A stretch of 64,000 bases of DNA from Streptomyces sp. DT2A-34 (lineage in GTDB: Bacteria; Actinomycetota; Actinomycetes; Streptomycetales; Streptomycetaceae): assembly GCF_030499515.1 (NCBI RefSeq), contig NZ_JASTWJ010000001.1:9032001-9096000 (forward strand). Reading direction: 5' to 3'. The position numbers and the translations under genes are program-made. Position 1 is the stretch's first letter. Each line of letters starts with the position of its first letter. A model generated the notes under the pieces. The model searched no databases. It worked only from the letters and a program-made list of their open reading frames with translations, and was not told the DNA's origin. This document shows positions 52,536-61,603 of this stretch, in pieces.

Positions 52536-54110
52536 CTACTGACCGACCCGGCCCGGCTGCAGCACCTGCGTGAACAGCACGGTGCCGTCCGACTCGCGCA
52601 GGCGTACCGTCAGCTCGCCGCTGCCGCCGTCGATGTCGACCTCGCCGAAGAACTGGTAGCCCCCGGCTGGCGAGACGTTCGCGGTCGTCGGCGCCTTGAT
52701 GAACACCCGCTCCGGGCCGAAGGTGTTGTCCAGGGTGTTCGCCGGGAACGCGCCCGCGTTGAGCGGGCCGGAGACGAACTCCCAGAACGGCTCGAAGTCG
52801 GTGAAGGCCGCCCGTGACGGCTGGTAGTGCTGGGCCGAGGTGTAGTGCACGTCCGCGGTCAGCCACACCGTGCCCGTGATCCTGCGGTGCTTGATGAACC
52901 GCAGCAGCTCGGCGATCTGCAGCTCCCGCCCCAGCGGCGCCCCCGGGTCGCCCTGGGCGACGGCCTCGATGTTCGGCTTGCCGTCGCCGGTGTCCGGTAC
53001 CACCAGGCCGAGCGGCATGTCGGAGGCGATCACCTTCCATACCGCCCGGGAGCGGGACAGCTCACGCTTGAGCCAGTTCAGCTGCTCGGCGCCGAGGATG
53101 CCCTGCGCGTCGGTGGCCTGGTCGTCCGTGGAGTTGGCGTTGCGGTAGGTGCGCATGTCCAGCACGAACACGTCCAGCAGCGGGCCGTGGTTGATCACCC
53201 GGTACACGCGGCCGTCGGGGCGGCGCAGGGTCGAGATGGGGAAGTACTCCGAGAACGCCTGCCGGGCGCGAGCGGCCAGGACGTCGACGTTCTTCTCCGT
53301 GTAGCGGGCGTCGCCGAGGATCTCACCGGGGTACCAGTTGTTGGTCACCTCGTGGTCGTCCCACTGGATGATGGACGGGACCTGGGCGTTGAACCGCTTG
53401 AGGTTCTCGTCGAGCAGGTTGTAGCGGAAGTTGCCGCGGAACTCCGCCAGGGTCTCGGCGACCTTGGACTTCTCCTCGGTGGTGATGTTCCGCCAGGTGC
53501 TGCCGTCGGGCAGGGTGACGGCGGCCGAGATCGGGCCGTCGGCGTAGACGTTGTCGCCGCTGCAGAGGAAGAAGTCCGGGTCCAGCGCGGCCATCGCGTT
53601 GTAGATCCGGTAGCCGCCGAAGTCCGGGCTGATGCCCCAGCCCTGCCCGGCCAGGTCGCCCGACCACACGAAGCGCACCCCGTCGCGCCGCCGCGCGGAG
53701 GCCGTACGGAAGGTGCCGGTGACGGGCTCGCCGGTGCGGCGCGGGTCGTCCGGGTCGGCGAGCAGGACGCGGTAGTGGATCTGCTCGCCGGACGGCAGAC
53801 CGCGCAGCCGGGTCGTGCCGGTGAAGTCCGTGTCGGTGCCGAGCAGCGGGCCCTGCCATCTGCGCGGGTTGCGGAACGACTCGGTGGCGGACGTCTCGAC
53901 GACCATCCGGGCCGGACGGTCCGACCGCACCCACACGAGCCCTGAGTCGCAGGTCACGTCTCCCGTCTGTACGCCCCATCCCGCCTTGGGGCGTCCCGAC
54001 AGGGCGAACGCCGGTGCCGAGCCGAGGGCCGTGGGCAGGGTGAGCGCCGCCGAGGCGGCGAGCGAGCCGCGCAGGACGCTGCGACGGCCCGGGAACGGAC
54101 GGTGTGACAT
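52536..54110 (-). CDS. phoD: Tat-exported PhoD-type alkaline phosphatase
   Basis: A 524-residue secreted phosphodiesterase/phosphatase of the PhoD family (metallophosphatase with PhoD_N domain). Tat signal: GRRSVLRGSLAASAALTLP. Metal-site motifs: VWSGDLAGQG, LCSGDNVYADGP, IQWDDHEVTNNW, ASDMPLGLV and WLTADVHYTSAQ. The ATG has GGAGG five bases upstream. Members release phosphate during starvation, usually under PhoP control, but I could not identify a PHO box. Confidence 0.92.
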   Translation of the reverse strand: MSHRPFPGRRSVLRGSLAASAALTLPTALGSAPAFALSGRPKAGWGVQTGDVTCDSGLVWVRSDRPARMVVETSATESFRNPRRWQGPLLGTDTDFTGTTRLRGLPSGEQIHYRVLLADPDDPRRTGEPVTGTFRTASARRRDGVRFVWSGDLAGQGWGISPDFGGYRIYNAMAALDPDFFLCSGDNVYADGPISAAVTLPDGSTWRNITTEEKSKVAETLAEFRGNFRYNLLDENLKRFNAQVPSIIQWDDHEVTNNWYPGEILGDARYTEKNVDVLAARARQAFSEYFPISTLRRPDGRVYRVINHGPLLDVFVLDMRTYRNANSTDDQATDAQGILGAEQLNWLKRELSRSRAVWKVIASDMPLGLVVPDTGDGKPNIEAVAQGDPGAPLGRELQIAELLRFIKHRRITGTVWLTADVHYTSAQHYQPSRAAFTDFEPFWEFVSGPLNAGAFPANTLDNTFGPERVFIKAPTTANVSPAGGYQFFGEVDIDGGSGELTVRLRESDGTVLFTQVLQPGRVGQ

Positions 54111-54259
54111 GGAGGCCTCCAGGGACGGGATCCGGCCAGTGTGCAGTGCCACAACTACTGGTGCGCCGCAGCGCACACGGAAACCACAAGTGAACAACTG
54201 ACCGCATCGGCAAGGGAACCGGGGAGTCGCGTGGGAGACAGGCGGACGTACGGTTCCGG

Positions 54260-55804
54260 TCACCTACCGGTAGATGCAGTCCCCCGGCGGTCGACGACCG
54301 CCTCGGCCATCAGCCGTACGCCCGCCCGGATCCGCGTGGGCGACAGGTGCGCGTATCCCAGGACCAGCCGCACGCCCGGCCGGTTCCCGTCACCGGCACG
54401 CGCGTGTCCGTAGTCCCTCAGGGGGCGCACCGCGACCCCGGCCGCGGCCACGCGCGCGAGGAACCGTTCCTGAGGTCCGTACCGTTCCGGCAGGGCGGCG
54501 ATGACGTGCAGGCCCGCGGCGATCCCGGTCACCTCCGCGCCCGGAAAGTGCTCCTCCAGAGCGGCGACGAGGGTGTCACGACGCTCCCGGTACGCGCGCT
54601 GGCAGCGGCGCAGCTGGCGGTCGTAGTCACCACGTTCCAGGAACCGGGCGAACAGCGCCTGATCCAGGGCCGGATGACCGAGATCCATGGTCCGTTTCCG
54701 CTCGACGACGTCCTCGGCCAGCGACTCCGGTACGAGCAGCCAGCCCAGCCGCAGGCCCGGAGCGAGGGACTTGCTGACCGACCCCGCGTAGGCGACGCGC
54801 TCGGGGTCGAGTCCCTGGAGCGCACCGACCGGGGCGCGATCGTACCGGAAATCCCCGTCGTAGTCGTCCTCGAGGACGACGCCCTCGACGGACCGCGCCC
54901 AGTCGAGCAGCTCGGTGCGGCGACGGGCGGAGTAGGCGATGCCGGTGGGGAACTGGTGGGCCGGGGTCGTGACGACGGACCGTACGCCCGACTCCCGCAG
55001 TGGGCCCATGGCGAGCCCCTCCTCGTCCAGCGGCAGTGGCAGGGTGGTGGCGCCGGCGGCGGCATAGAGGGCGTCGTGCTGCGGGCTTCCCGGGTCCTCG
55101 ACGCCGACTTCGCGCATCCCGCGCGCGTGCAGCACGGAGCCGAGCAGCGTCGTCGCCTGCGCCACCCCGGAGACGACCACGATGCGCTCCGGGTCCGCGA
55201 CCACGCCCCGGCGGCGAGCGAGCAGTTCGGCGAGCGCCGTACGCAGCCGGGGCAGCCCGCGCGGGTCGGGATAGCCGAGCTCGTGGTGCGGCAGCTCGGC
55301 CAGCACCCCGCGCTGGGCCGCCGCCCACGCGGCACGCGGGAACAGCGACACGTCCGGCGTCCCGGGCACGAAGTCGGCCCTGGCGTCGGCGGAGCGCGGC
55401 GCGAGGTCACGCGCGCGTGGCCCGGCGGCCCGCACCGCATCGCCCACCCAGGTCCCGGCACCCCGGCCGCTGCGCAGATAGCCCTCCGCCGTCAACTGCT
55501 CGTACGCCTCGGTGACCAGCCCGCGCGACACGCCGAGGTCGGCGGCGAGATCCCGGCTCGACGGCAGCCGCGTACCCGGCGCGAGCCGCCCCGACCGCAC
55601 CGCCTCACGCAGCGCCGCCTGCAGCGAACGCCCACGCGCGCGTGCCGGCGCCGACGCGGCGGGCAGGAGCAACTCCCAGGCGGGGGAGGGCACCTGACGC
55701 TCCGCGTCGCCTGCGGAACGTCCCGGCCTGCTCGGCTCGGCGGCGCACGGCGTCGCGGTGGACCGCGTCGGCCACCCGGCGGAATTGGTCTCCGATGGAG
55801 TCAT
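54260..55804 (-). CDS. MocR-type (GntR-aminotransferase) regulator
   Basis: A 514-residue regulator. N-terminal GntR winged helix (LQAALREAVRSGRLAPGTRLPSSRDLAADLGVSRGLVTEAYEQL) and a C-terminal fold-type I aminotransferase domain with PLP Lys in AGSVSKSLAPGLRLG. The first 40 residues are extra; a later start is possible. Divergent from the EamA gene at 55852 with 47 bp between, so that exporter is its likely target. Confidence 0.9.
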   Translation of the reverse strand: MTPSETNSAGWPTRSTATPCAAEPSRPGRSAGDAERQVPSPAWELLLPAASAPARARGRSLQAALREAVRSGRLAPGTRLPSSRDLAADLGVSRGLVTEAYEQLTAEGYLRSGRGAGTWVGDAVRAAGPRARDLAPRSADARADFVPGTPDVSLFPRAAWAAAQRGVLAELPHHELGYPDPRGLPRLRTALAELLARRRGVVADPERIVVVSGVAQATTLLGSVLHARGMREVGVEDPGSPQHDALYAAAGATTLPLPLDEEGLAMGPLRESGVRSVVTTPAHQFPTGIAYSARRRTELLDWARSVEGVVLEDDYDGDFRYDRAPVGALQGLDPERVAYAGSVSKSLAPGLRLGWLLVPESLAEDVVERKRTMDLGHPALDQALFARFLERGDYDRQLRRCQRAYRERRDTLVAALEEHFPGAEVTGIAAGLHVIAALPERYGPQERFLARVAAAGVAVRPLRDYGHARAGDGNRPGVRLVLGYAHLSPTRIRAGVRLMAEAVVDRRGTASTGR

Positions 55805-55851
55805 GAAAGTGGACCTTAATCCGGACCGCGGCGGTTCCTAGCGTCGCTGCC

Positions 55852-57018
55852 ATGAACGCCACCACCACACGCGGTGCCCTGCTCGCCGCGCTCGCCTGTG
55901 TCCTCGTCGGAGGGTCTTTCACCGCCAACAGCCTCCTCGGCGACTACCCCTACGCAGGCGGCCAGTTCCTGCGCTACGGCCTCGCCTGTCTCCTGCTCGT
56001 CCCGCTGGCGGGACGGGACGCCGCGGTCCGGCTGCGGGCACTCGCCGCGGGTCAGTGGGCCCGCCTCGCGGTGCTGGCGGCCGTCGGCATGGTCGGCTTC
56101 AACCTCGCCGTCATCGCCGCCGAGCGCACCGCCGAACCGGCGGTTCCCGGTGTCTTCGTCGGCTGCGCGCCCGTGGTCGTGGCCGTCGCCGTCCCCCTGC
56201 TGGACGGACGCCGACCCCAACGCACCGTCCTGTACGGGGCGTTGATCGTCGCCGCAGGCGCGTTCGCGGTCCAGGGCTGGGGCCGCACGGACGGCGCGGG
56301 CATCACCTTCTCCGTCTGCGCGCTGGTGGGCGAGGTCGGCTTCGCGGTCCTCGCCGTGCCCGTGCTGCGGCCCCTGGGCCCGCGGCTGCTGTCCGCCACC
56401 GTGTGCGGGATCGCCGCCGTCGAGTCCGCGGCGGCCGGGCTGCTGCTGGACGGCACCGCGTGGCTGCGGCGTCCCGACGCCACGGAGACCGCCGCGCTGC
56501 TGTGGCAGGCGGTGGTCGTGACCGTCGTCGGCTTCGTGTGCTGGTACATGGGCATGCAACGGATCGGCGCCGAGCGCGCCACGCTCTTCTCCGGCCTCAT
56601 CCCGGTCGCCGCCGCCTGCACGGCCCCGCTCGTCGGAACCGGCTCCTACGGCGCCGTCCAGGCCCTGGGCAGCGCCCTCGTCGGCGCCGGAGTCGCCCTG
56701 GGCTCCGGCGCGTTGACGCGTGCCCCGCGCGGGTCAGCGGCTGCCGTCGAGGATGACGCGCGCGACCAGGGCCGGGTCGTCGTTCATCGGGCAGTGGCCG
56801 CAGCCGGGCAGCCGGACGAGGCGCGCCCGGGGAATGATCTGCTTGGCGCGCACCCCTTGCCGGCGCCCGAGCAGCCGGTCCCTGGTGCCCCACGCCACGG
56901 TGACCGGGACCCCCGGAATGTCGTCGGCGAACCGGACGGCCCGGCCGGCCCGGAGAGTCTGGTCGAAGCCCGTGGCCCGCGCCAGCGCGAGGGTCTCGGC
57001 GACCACGGCCTCGGGTGA
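55852..57018 (+). CDS. EamA/DMT exporter with non-homologous tail
   Basis: Residues 1-295 are a normal ten-helix EamA transporter (VLVGGSFTANSLLGDYPYAGGQFLRYG; FVCWYMGMQRIGAERATLFSGLIPVAAACTAPL). From about residue 296 the frame runs antisense through the alpha/beta hydrolase gene for about 285 bases, giving a polar 93-residue tail with no homology. The stop codon of the original gene was probably lost. Regulated by MocR next door. Confidence 0.8.
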   Translation: MNATTTRGALLAALACVLVGGSFTANSLLGDYPYAGGQFLRYGLACLLLVPLAGRDAAVRLRALAAGQWARLAVLAAVGMVGFNLAVIAAERTAEPAVPGVFVGCAPVVVAVAVPLLDGRRPQRTVLYGALIVAAGAFAVQGWGRTDGAGITFSVCALVGEVGFAVLAVPVLRPLGPRLLSATVCGIAAVESAAAGLLLDGTAWLRRPDATETAALLWQAVVVTVVGFVCWYMGMQRIGAERATLFSGLIPVAAACTAPLVGTGSYGAVQALGSALVGAGVALGSGALTRAPRGSAAAVEDDARDQGRVVVHRAVAAAGQPDEARPGNDLLGAHPLPAPEQPVPGAPRHGDRDPRNVVGEPDGPAGPESLVEARGPRQREGLGDHGLG

Positions 57019-57564
57019 ACGGCGGCCGGGGCGGGCGTAGATCGTGCTCGTGAGGACCGTGCGACCGGCCGCTGACCGGGACAGCTGCTCCACCAGCGGC
57101 ACCGGCAGCCGCCGGGAGATGTGCCGCATCGCCAGCAGCACACCGAAGGCGTAGCGTCGCTCGGCCTCGGACCAGAACCCCGCCGGGGACAGTGCGGTGA
57201 CGGACCGCACGAGCTTCTCGCGGCCGAGCTCCAGCGCGATGAGCCCGCCCAGCGAGTTGCCCACGACATGCGGCCGGTCGAGCTCCATGGCCTCGCAGAA
57301 GGCCGCGAACACGGCCGTGGTCGTGGCGAGGTCGTAGCTGAGGCTGTCCGGCAGGCCCGGAGACGTGCCGAAGCCGGGCAGGTCCACGGAGATCACCTCC
57401 CGCTCGGCCGCCAGTATGTGCACCACCGGGTCCCAGACCTGCCGGTGGTGACCGATGCCGTGCAGCAGGAGCAACGGTTCGCCGCGCCCCACGCGCGCGT
57501 AGTCGACGGTCACGCTCTGCGGGCCGTGGGGAGAGGGAACCTTGAAGGAGACGGTGGCGGACAT
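56734..57564 (-). CDS. alpha/beta hydrolase
   Basis: A 276-residue alpha/beta-hydrolase: LLLLHGIGHHRQVWDPVV (oxyanion), nucleophile VVGNSLGGLIALELG, acid in WGTRDRLLGRRQG and His in LPGCGHCPMNDDP. Substrate unknown; fits small esterases or haloperoxidase-like hydrolases. Convergent with, and overlapped by, the EamA tail; divergent from the sigma factor. Confidence 0.85.
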   Translation of the reverse strand: MSATVSFKVPSPHGPQSVTVDYARVGRGEPLLLLHGIGHHRQVWDPVVHILAAEREVISVDLPGFGTSPGLPDSLSYDLATTTAVFAAFCEAMELDRPHVVGNSLGGLIALELGREKLVRSVTALSPAGFWSEAERRYAFGVLLAMRHISRRLPVPLVEQLSRSAAGRTVLTSTIYARPGRRSPEAVVAETLALARATGFDQTLRAGRAVRFADDIPGVPVTVAWGTRDRLLGRRQGVRAKQIIPRARLVRLPGCGHCPMNDDPALVARVILDGSR

Positions 57565-57600
57565 GGGGTGCTCCTCGTCTGGGACACGCTGACGGACGGC

Positions 57601-57625
57601 GTAGACAGCTTGTCAGCAATTGCTA
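57601..57625. promoter_or_regulatory. operator-like palindromes upstream of the hydrolase
   Basis: GACAGCTTGTC (57604-57614, odd palindrome) is followed at once by AGCAATTGCT (57615-57624, perfect 10-base palindrome), 37-60 bases upstream of the hydrolase start. Typical of TetR-type binding sites, but no TetR gene is adjacent. Confidence 0.4.
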
Positions 57626-57767
57626 CCGGCGGGTAGCCCCTGTGGCCGCCGACCTGGAGACCGGAAAGCCCCTCAACGCGTCCCGCGCGCCCCGGCGTTG
57701 AACTACACAAGCCCGGCACCGCCGAATTCGCCTGGACACGGCCGGACGCGTCGGCTGGGATGGTGAG

Positions 57768-58652
57768 GTGACCACCGACACCGAGACCGACGTCTTCGAA
57801 GAGCACCGCCCCGTTCTCCTGGGGGTCGCCTACCGCATGCTCGGCCGCGTGGCCGACGCGGAGGACGTGGTGCAGGAGGCATGGCTGCGCTGGTCCGGCG
57901 CCGACCGGTCGCAGGTGCGCGAACCGCGCGGCTACCTGGTGCGCATCACCACCCGCCTCGCCATCGACCGGCTGCGCCAGGTCAAGGCGCGGGGCGAGAC
58001 CTACATCGGCCCCTGGCTGCCGGAGCCGTACGCCACCGACTTCGGGCACACCGTCCCGGACAGCGCGGAACGTGCCGTCCTCGCCGACTCCGTCTCCCTC
58101 GCCGTCCTCGTCGTCCTGGAGTCGCTGTCGCCCCTGGAACGGGCGGTGTTCGTCCTCAGGGAGGCCTTCGGCTACCCGTACGCCGAGATCGCCGCCATGC
58201 TCGACCGCGGCGAGGCGGCGGTGCGGCAGCTGGCGGGGCGGGCCCGCAAGCACGTCGACGAGCGGCGGCCGCGCTACGAGGTCGACCCCGTCCAGCGCCG
58301 CGATCTCACCGAACGGTTCCTGGCCGCGGCGGCCGAGGGCGACCTGGAGGGGCTCATGTCACTGCTGGCCCCGGACGTCCGCCTCGTCGGCGACAGCGGC
58401 GGCAAGGCCAAGGCGCCGGTGCGGGTCCTGGAGACGGCCGACAAGGTGGGCCGCTTCCTCATCGGCGCCGCGCAGAAGGGCGTCGCCGATGTGTCCTTCC
58501 GGTTCCTGGAACTCAACGGCGGCCCCGCGGTACTGGTGCGGTCCGGCGACAAGCCCGACAGCGTCTTCCAGCTGGACGTCCTGGACGGACGGATCCAGTC
58601 GGTCTACATCATCCGCAACCCTGACAAGCTGACGTCCCTGGCGACGGCGTAG
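57768..58652 (+). CDS. ECF41-type RNA polymerase sigma factor
   Basis: A 294-residue extracytoplasmic-function sigma factor with sigma-2 (GVAYRMLGRVADAEDVVQEAWLRW), sigma-4 (LSPLERAVFVLREAFGYPYAEIAAML) and a fused SnoaL-like C-terminal domain. Two ECF41 hallmarks are present: DSGGKAKAP (family DGGGK) and NPDKL at the very end. In this group the C-terminal domain controls activity instead of an anti-sigma factor. GTG start. The usual partner (carboxymuconolactone decarboxylase or oxidoreductase) is not seen; the divergent hydrolase may be its target. Confidence 0.92.
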   Translation: MTTDTETDVFEEHRPVLLGVAYRMLGRVADAEDVVQEAWLRWSGADRSQVREPRGYLVRITTRLAIDRLRQVKARGETYIGPWLPEPYATDFGHTVPDSAERAVLADSVSLAVLVVLESLSPLERAVFVLREAFGYPYAEIAAMLDRGEAAVRQLAGRARKHVDERRPRYEVDPVQRRDLTERFLAAAAEGDLEGLMSLLAPDVRLVGDSGGKAKAPVRVLETADKVGRFLIGAAQKGVADVSFRFLELNGGPAVLVRSGDKPDSVFQLDVLDGRIQSVYIIRNPDKLTSLATA

Positions 58653-58823
58653 CTCCCACCGCCGGGGTGCGGGCGTGGCAGCCCCAGCCCGTGCCGTGAA
58701 CGTTCCCGGCGATTGGTATTGACCAAGGGTGAGGGCCGCCCTATGGTCGCAGAGAAGTGCAACAACCTTTAATAAACAAGGGCGCTAAAACGCCGATGGG
58801 CCACGGCGATTGCGGAGGACAGG

Positions 58824-59585
58824 GTGGGGACCACGCAGCTGGAATCGGTGCCGGAACCGAAGTACTGGCACCTGAGGACCGTGCTCAGTGAGGCACTGGA
58901 ATCCGAGTTCTCCGTGGGCGAGATCCTGCCCAACGAGCGCGACCTGGCCGCCCGCTTCGGCGTCGCCCGGGCCACGCTCCGCCAGGCACTGGAACAGCTC
59001 GAACTGGAAGGCCGGCTGCAGCGCCGCCGCGGTGTCGGTACGACCGTCGCGCCGCCGCGCGTGGGTGTGGCCGTCGGAACCGAGCAGCACGCCTGGCCGG
59101 GGGCGGCCGACGACGTCTGGCAGCCCGCGGACTGCGTACTGGCGGTCCCGCCCGCCACCGTCGCCGACGCCCTGGGAAGCGGCCGGGACGAAGCCGTGCA
59201 CATCGTGCGCCGCTCCCGCGTGACGCACGGCCAGCCCGTCGCCGCCGAGCTGCTCTACGTCCCGCAGTCGTCGGTGCCCGACCTCTCCGCCATCGACGCC
59301 CCGTCCGCCGCGGCACGCGCGCGTGCCGTGCTGCGCGAGCTGCAGCGCCTGGACCTCGAGGGCCAGGAGAACGCCGTCGAGCTGGGCTCGGCCCGCGCGG
59401 ACGACGCCAAGGAGCTGGACCGACTGCCGGGGGCGCCCGTCCTCGTCGTCACCACCCGCTACATCGCCGGGGGCCGCACCGCGGCGCTGTCCGTCGCCAC
59501 GTACCGCGCGGACACGTGCCGGCTGACCTTCGGCGACTTCGGCGGCGTGGAGATCCACCAGGACCCGGAACGCCGGGCGTCCTGA
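58824..59585 (+). CDS. GntR/HutC-family regulator
   Basis: A 253-residue regulator: winged helix (SVGEILPNERDLAARFGVARATLRQALEQLELEGRLQRRRGVGT) and a UTRA ligand domain (VHIVRRSRVTHGQPVAAELLYVPQS; SVATYRADTCRLTFGDFGG). Similar in layout to DasR-type sugar regulators. Its neighbour is a convergent ROK regulator; no sugar transporter is in view. Confidence 0.9.
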   Translation: MGTTQLESVPEPKYWHLRTVLSEALESEFSVGEILPNERDLAARFGVARATLRQALEQLELEGRLQRRRGVGTTVAPPRVGVAVGTEQHAWPGAADDVWQPADCVLAVPPATVADALGSGRDEAVHIVRRSRVTHGQPVAAELLYVPQSSVPDLSAIDAPSAAARARAVLRELQRLDLEGQENAVELGSARADDAKELDRLPGAPVLVVTTRYIAGGRTAALSVATYRADTCRLTFGDFGGVEIHQDPERRAS

Positions 59586-59603
59586 CCGCCGTACCGGCAC
59601 CTG

Positions 59604-59638
59604 CCTCGCGCCCCGGATCCGCTCCGGGGCGCGAGGCG
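59604..59638. terminator. bidirectional terminator, perfect 15-bp stem
   Basis: GCCTCGCGCCCCGGA (59604-59618) and TCCGGGGCGCGAGGC (59624-59638) are perfectly complementary with a 5-base loop. It lies between convergent regulator genes. Confidence 0.9.
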
Positions 59639-59694
59639 TTCACCGGCCCACCCGGCACCGCACCGCCGGGGAACCGGCGACTGACCGCTGAGCG

Positions 59695-60852
59695 TCAGCG
59701 CCGCCCCGTCACCGTGCCCTCCACCGCGAACAGCTGCTCCTCCACATGGTCGAGAGCGAGCCGCAGCGCTCCGGTCGCCACCGCCGCCTCGCCGAGGAGG
59801 GACAGGGCGACCTTCGGCGGGCGCAGGCAGTAGCGGGCCAGCTCGCGCCGCAGCGGGTCCAGTACGCCGTCCAGGCCGGCCGCCCAGCCGCCGATGACGA
59901 CCAGCTCGGGGTCGAGCGCGAGGACGAGGGCGGCCACGTCGTGGACGAGGCGCTGGATGAAGCGGTCGACGGCCGCGCGGGCCCCCTCGTCGCCCTCTCG
60001 TGCCTGCGCGAAGACCTCGGCCACGGCGTGCTCGTCGAGGGGCCGCAGGGGCTCGTCCGTGGTGGACAGCAGGGTCTCCGGAGTCGCCTCGCGGCCCAAC
60101 AGATGCAACGCGCCGATCTCGCCGGCCGCCCCGCCGAACCCCCGGTGCAGCTGCCCGCCGATCAGCGCACCGGCGCCCGGGCTCAGCCCGGCCAGCACGA
60201 ACACCACGTCGTCGGACTCGGTGGCCGAACCCTTCCAGTGCTCGGCGACCGCCGCCGCGTTGGCGTCGTTCTCCACCAGGACCGGGCACTTGAAGGACCG
60301 GCTCAGCCGCTCGCCCAGCCGCAGGCCCGTCCACTCGGGCAGCGCGGCGCCCAGCCGTACGGTGCCGTCCGCCTCGACGATGCCCGGCGTCGCGACCCCC
60401 ACGGCCCGCAGCGAGCCGCGTGCGACACCGGCCCGGCGCAGCAGTTCGGCGACCGCCGTACGCAGCCGTTCCAGCCGCTCGTCGGCCGGAGCCGTCTCGT
60501 CGACGTCCTTCGCGATGGAGCCGAGCACCCGGCCGTCCAGGTCGGCCAGGAGCGCGGCGACCCGATGCGACCCGACGTCCACGCCCAGCAGATGCCCCGC
60601 CTCCGCCCGGAACCGGAACCGCCGCGCGGGCCGCCCCTGGCGCCGGACGACACTCTCGTCGGCGGCCTTCTCGACGACATAACCCGCCTCGATGAGGCCC
60701 TCGACGACGCCCTCCACGGTCGGGCGGGACAGTCCGGTGACCCGGGTGATCTCCGTCAGCGTCGCGGCGTCCGTGGCACGCAGCGCGTGCAGCACCACCG
60801 CGGAATTGATCCTTCGCAGCAGCGAGGGATCCCCGCCGGTCAGCCGCCCCAA
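59695..60852 (-). CDS. ROK-family regulator
   Basis: A 385-residue ROK protein: N-terminal winged helix (LLRRINSAVVLHALRATDAATLTEITRVTGLSRPTVEGVVEGLIEAGYV) and an ASKHA sugar-kinase-like domain (GVDVGSHRVAALLADLDG; VENDANAAAVAEHW; GFGGAAGEIGALHL). The zinc Cys cluster of ROK kinases is absent, fitting a repressor. TTG 60852 is chosen because GGGAGG lies 7 bases upstream; the longer frame to 60927 has no such site. Confidence 0.85.
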   Translation of the reverse strand: MGRLTGGDPSLLRRINSAVVLHALRATDAATLTEITRVTGLSRPTVEGVVEGLIEAGYVVEKAADESVVRRQGRPARRFRFRAEAGHLLGVDVGSHRVAALLADLDGRVLGSIAKDVDETAPADERLERLRTAVAELLRRAGVARGSLRAVGVATPGIVEADGTVRLGAALPEWTGLRLGERLSRSFKCPVLVENDANAAAVAEHWKGSATESDDVVFVLAGLSPGAGALIGGQLHRGFGGAAGEIGALHLLGREATPETLLSTTDEPLRPLDEHAVAEVFAQAREGDEGARAAVDRFIQRLVHDVAALVLALDPELVVIGGWAAGLDGVLDPLRRELARYCLRPPKVALSLLGEAAVATGALRLALDHVEEQLFAVEGTVTGRR

Positions 60853-61020
60853 CGTCCGTCCTCCCAGCTCGTGCGCATGTTGGGCGGATGCTACTCGCCG
60901 GGACGGACGCGGGCGAGAGGTGGGCACCTGCCGCGCCTACCGGCCGGTCCGCCGGCCGAAACCACCGGCCCGGCCGTCGGCCCTCGCCGCGCACCCCGCC
61001 CGCCCGGTCACCACGGCGCC

Positions 61021-61125
61021 ATGGCGACCACGTCGGGCCGTAGCCGTGTCGCCACGCCGGCCGTGCTGATCCCGTACATCCTCGTGGTGTCGTCCGTGTG
61101 GAGCGTGCGGCGCAGGGACGTCTGA
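61021..61125 (+). CDS. possible 34-residue membrane peptide
   Basis: ATG frame with one hydrophobic stretch (VLIPYILVVSSVWSV) between basic ends, in the 300-bp gap between the ROK gene and the next gene. No clear ribosome site. May be chance. Confidence 0.2.
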   Translation: MATTSGRSRVATPAVLIPYILVVSSVWSVRRRDV

Positions 61126-61166
61126 CGGCACGCCAATTGTCAGTGGGGCCGGGTTTACTGGAGGAC

Positions 61167-61592
61167 ATGAACATCGCACGGCATCTCGCCCTCATCGACG
61201 AGCTGTGCTTCCGTCCCTTCCCGGCGAAGCACGGCCCGTCGGCCGTCGGCGAGGGCCCCGGTTATCACCTGGTGGTGTTGGAGAGGAGCCAGGGCGACCG
61301 AGGGACGCGGGCGACGACGGTGGAGCAGTACGAGAAGGACCGGGACGCCCTCTACGAGTTGCTCGCGCTCCGCTGGGGAGACACGGACCCGTTGAACCTG
61401 CAGACCACTTTGCTGCGCACCGCGCGAGAAGAGATACCCGAGCCCTGGGCCTCCCTCAGCGCCCGCGCGCGTGTCGCCCACCTCTGGAAAGCGGAAGGGA
61501 CGGGCCGTTGGGTCGCGGTGGCCGTAGCCGACCGGGACGAGGCCGACGACGTGCGACTCCTCGCCGTGGTCACGGAAGTCGACCCGCCGTGA
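61167..61592 (+). CDS. hypothetical actinobacterial protein
   Basis: A 141-residue soluble protein with a strong GGAGG site (61160-61164) three bases before ATG. Mixed alpha/beta pattern (YHLVVLERSQGDRGTRATTVEQYEKDRDALYELLALRWG). No known motif. Convergent with mug. Confidence 0.7.
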   Translation: MNIARHLALIDELCFRPFPAKHGPSAVGEGPGYHLVVLERSQGDRGTRATTVEQYEKDRDALYELLALRWGDTDPLNLQTTLLRTAREEIPEPWASLSARARVAHLWKAEGTGRWVAVAVADRDEADDVRLLAVVTEVDPP

Positions 61593-61603
61593 CCCGAGCG
61601 GCG

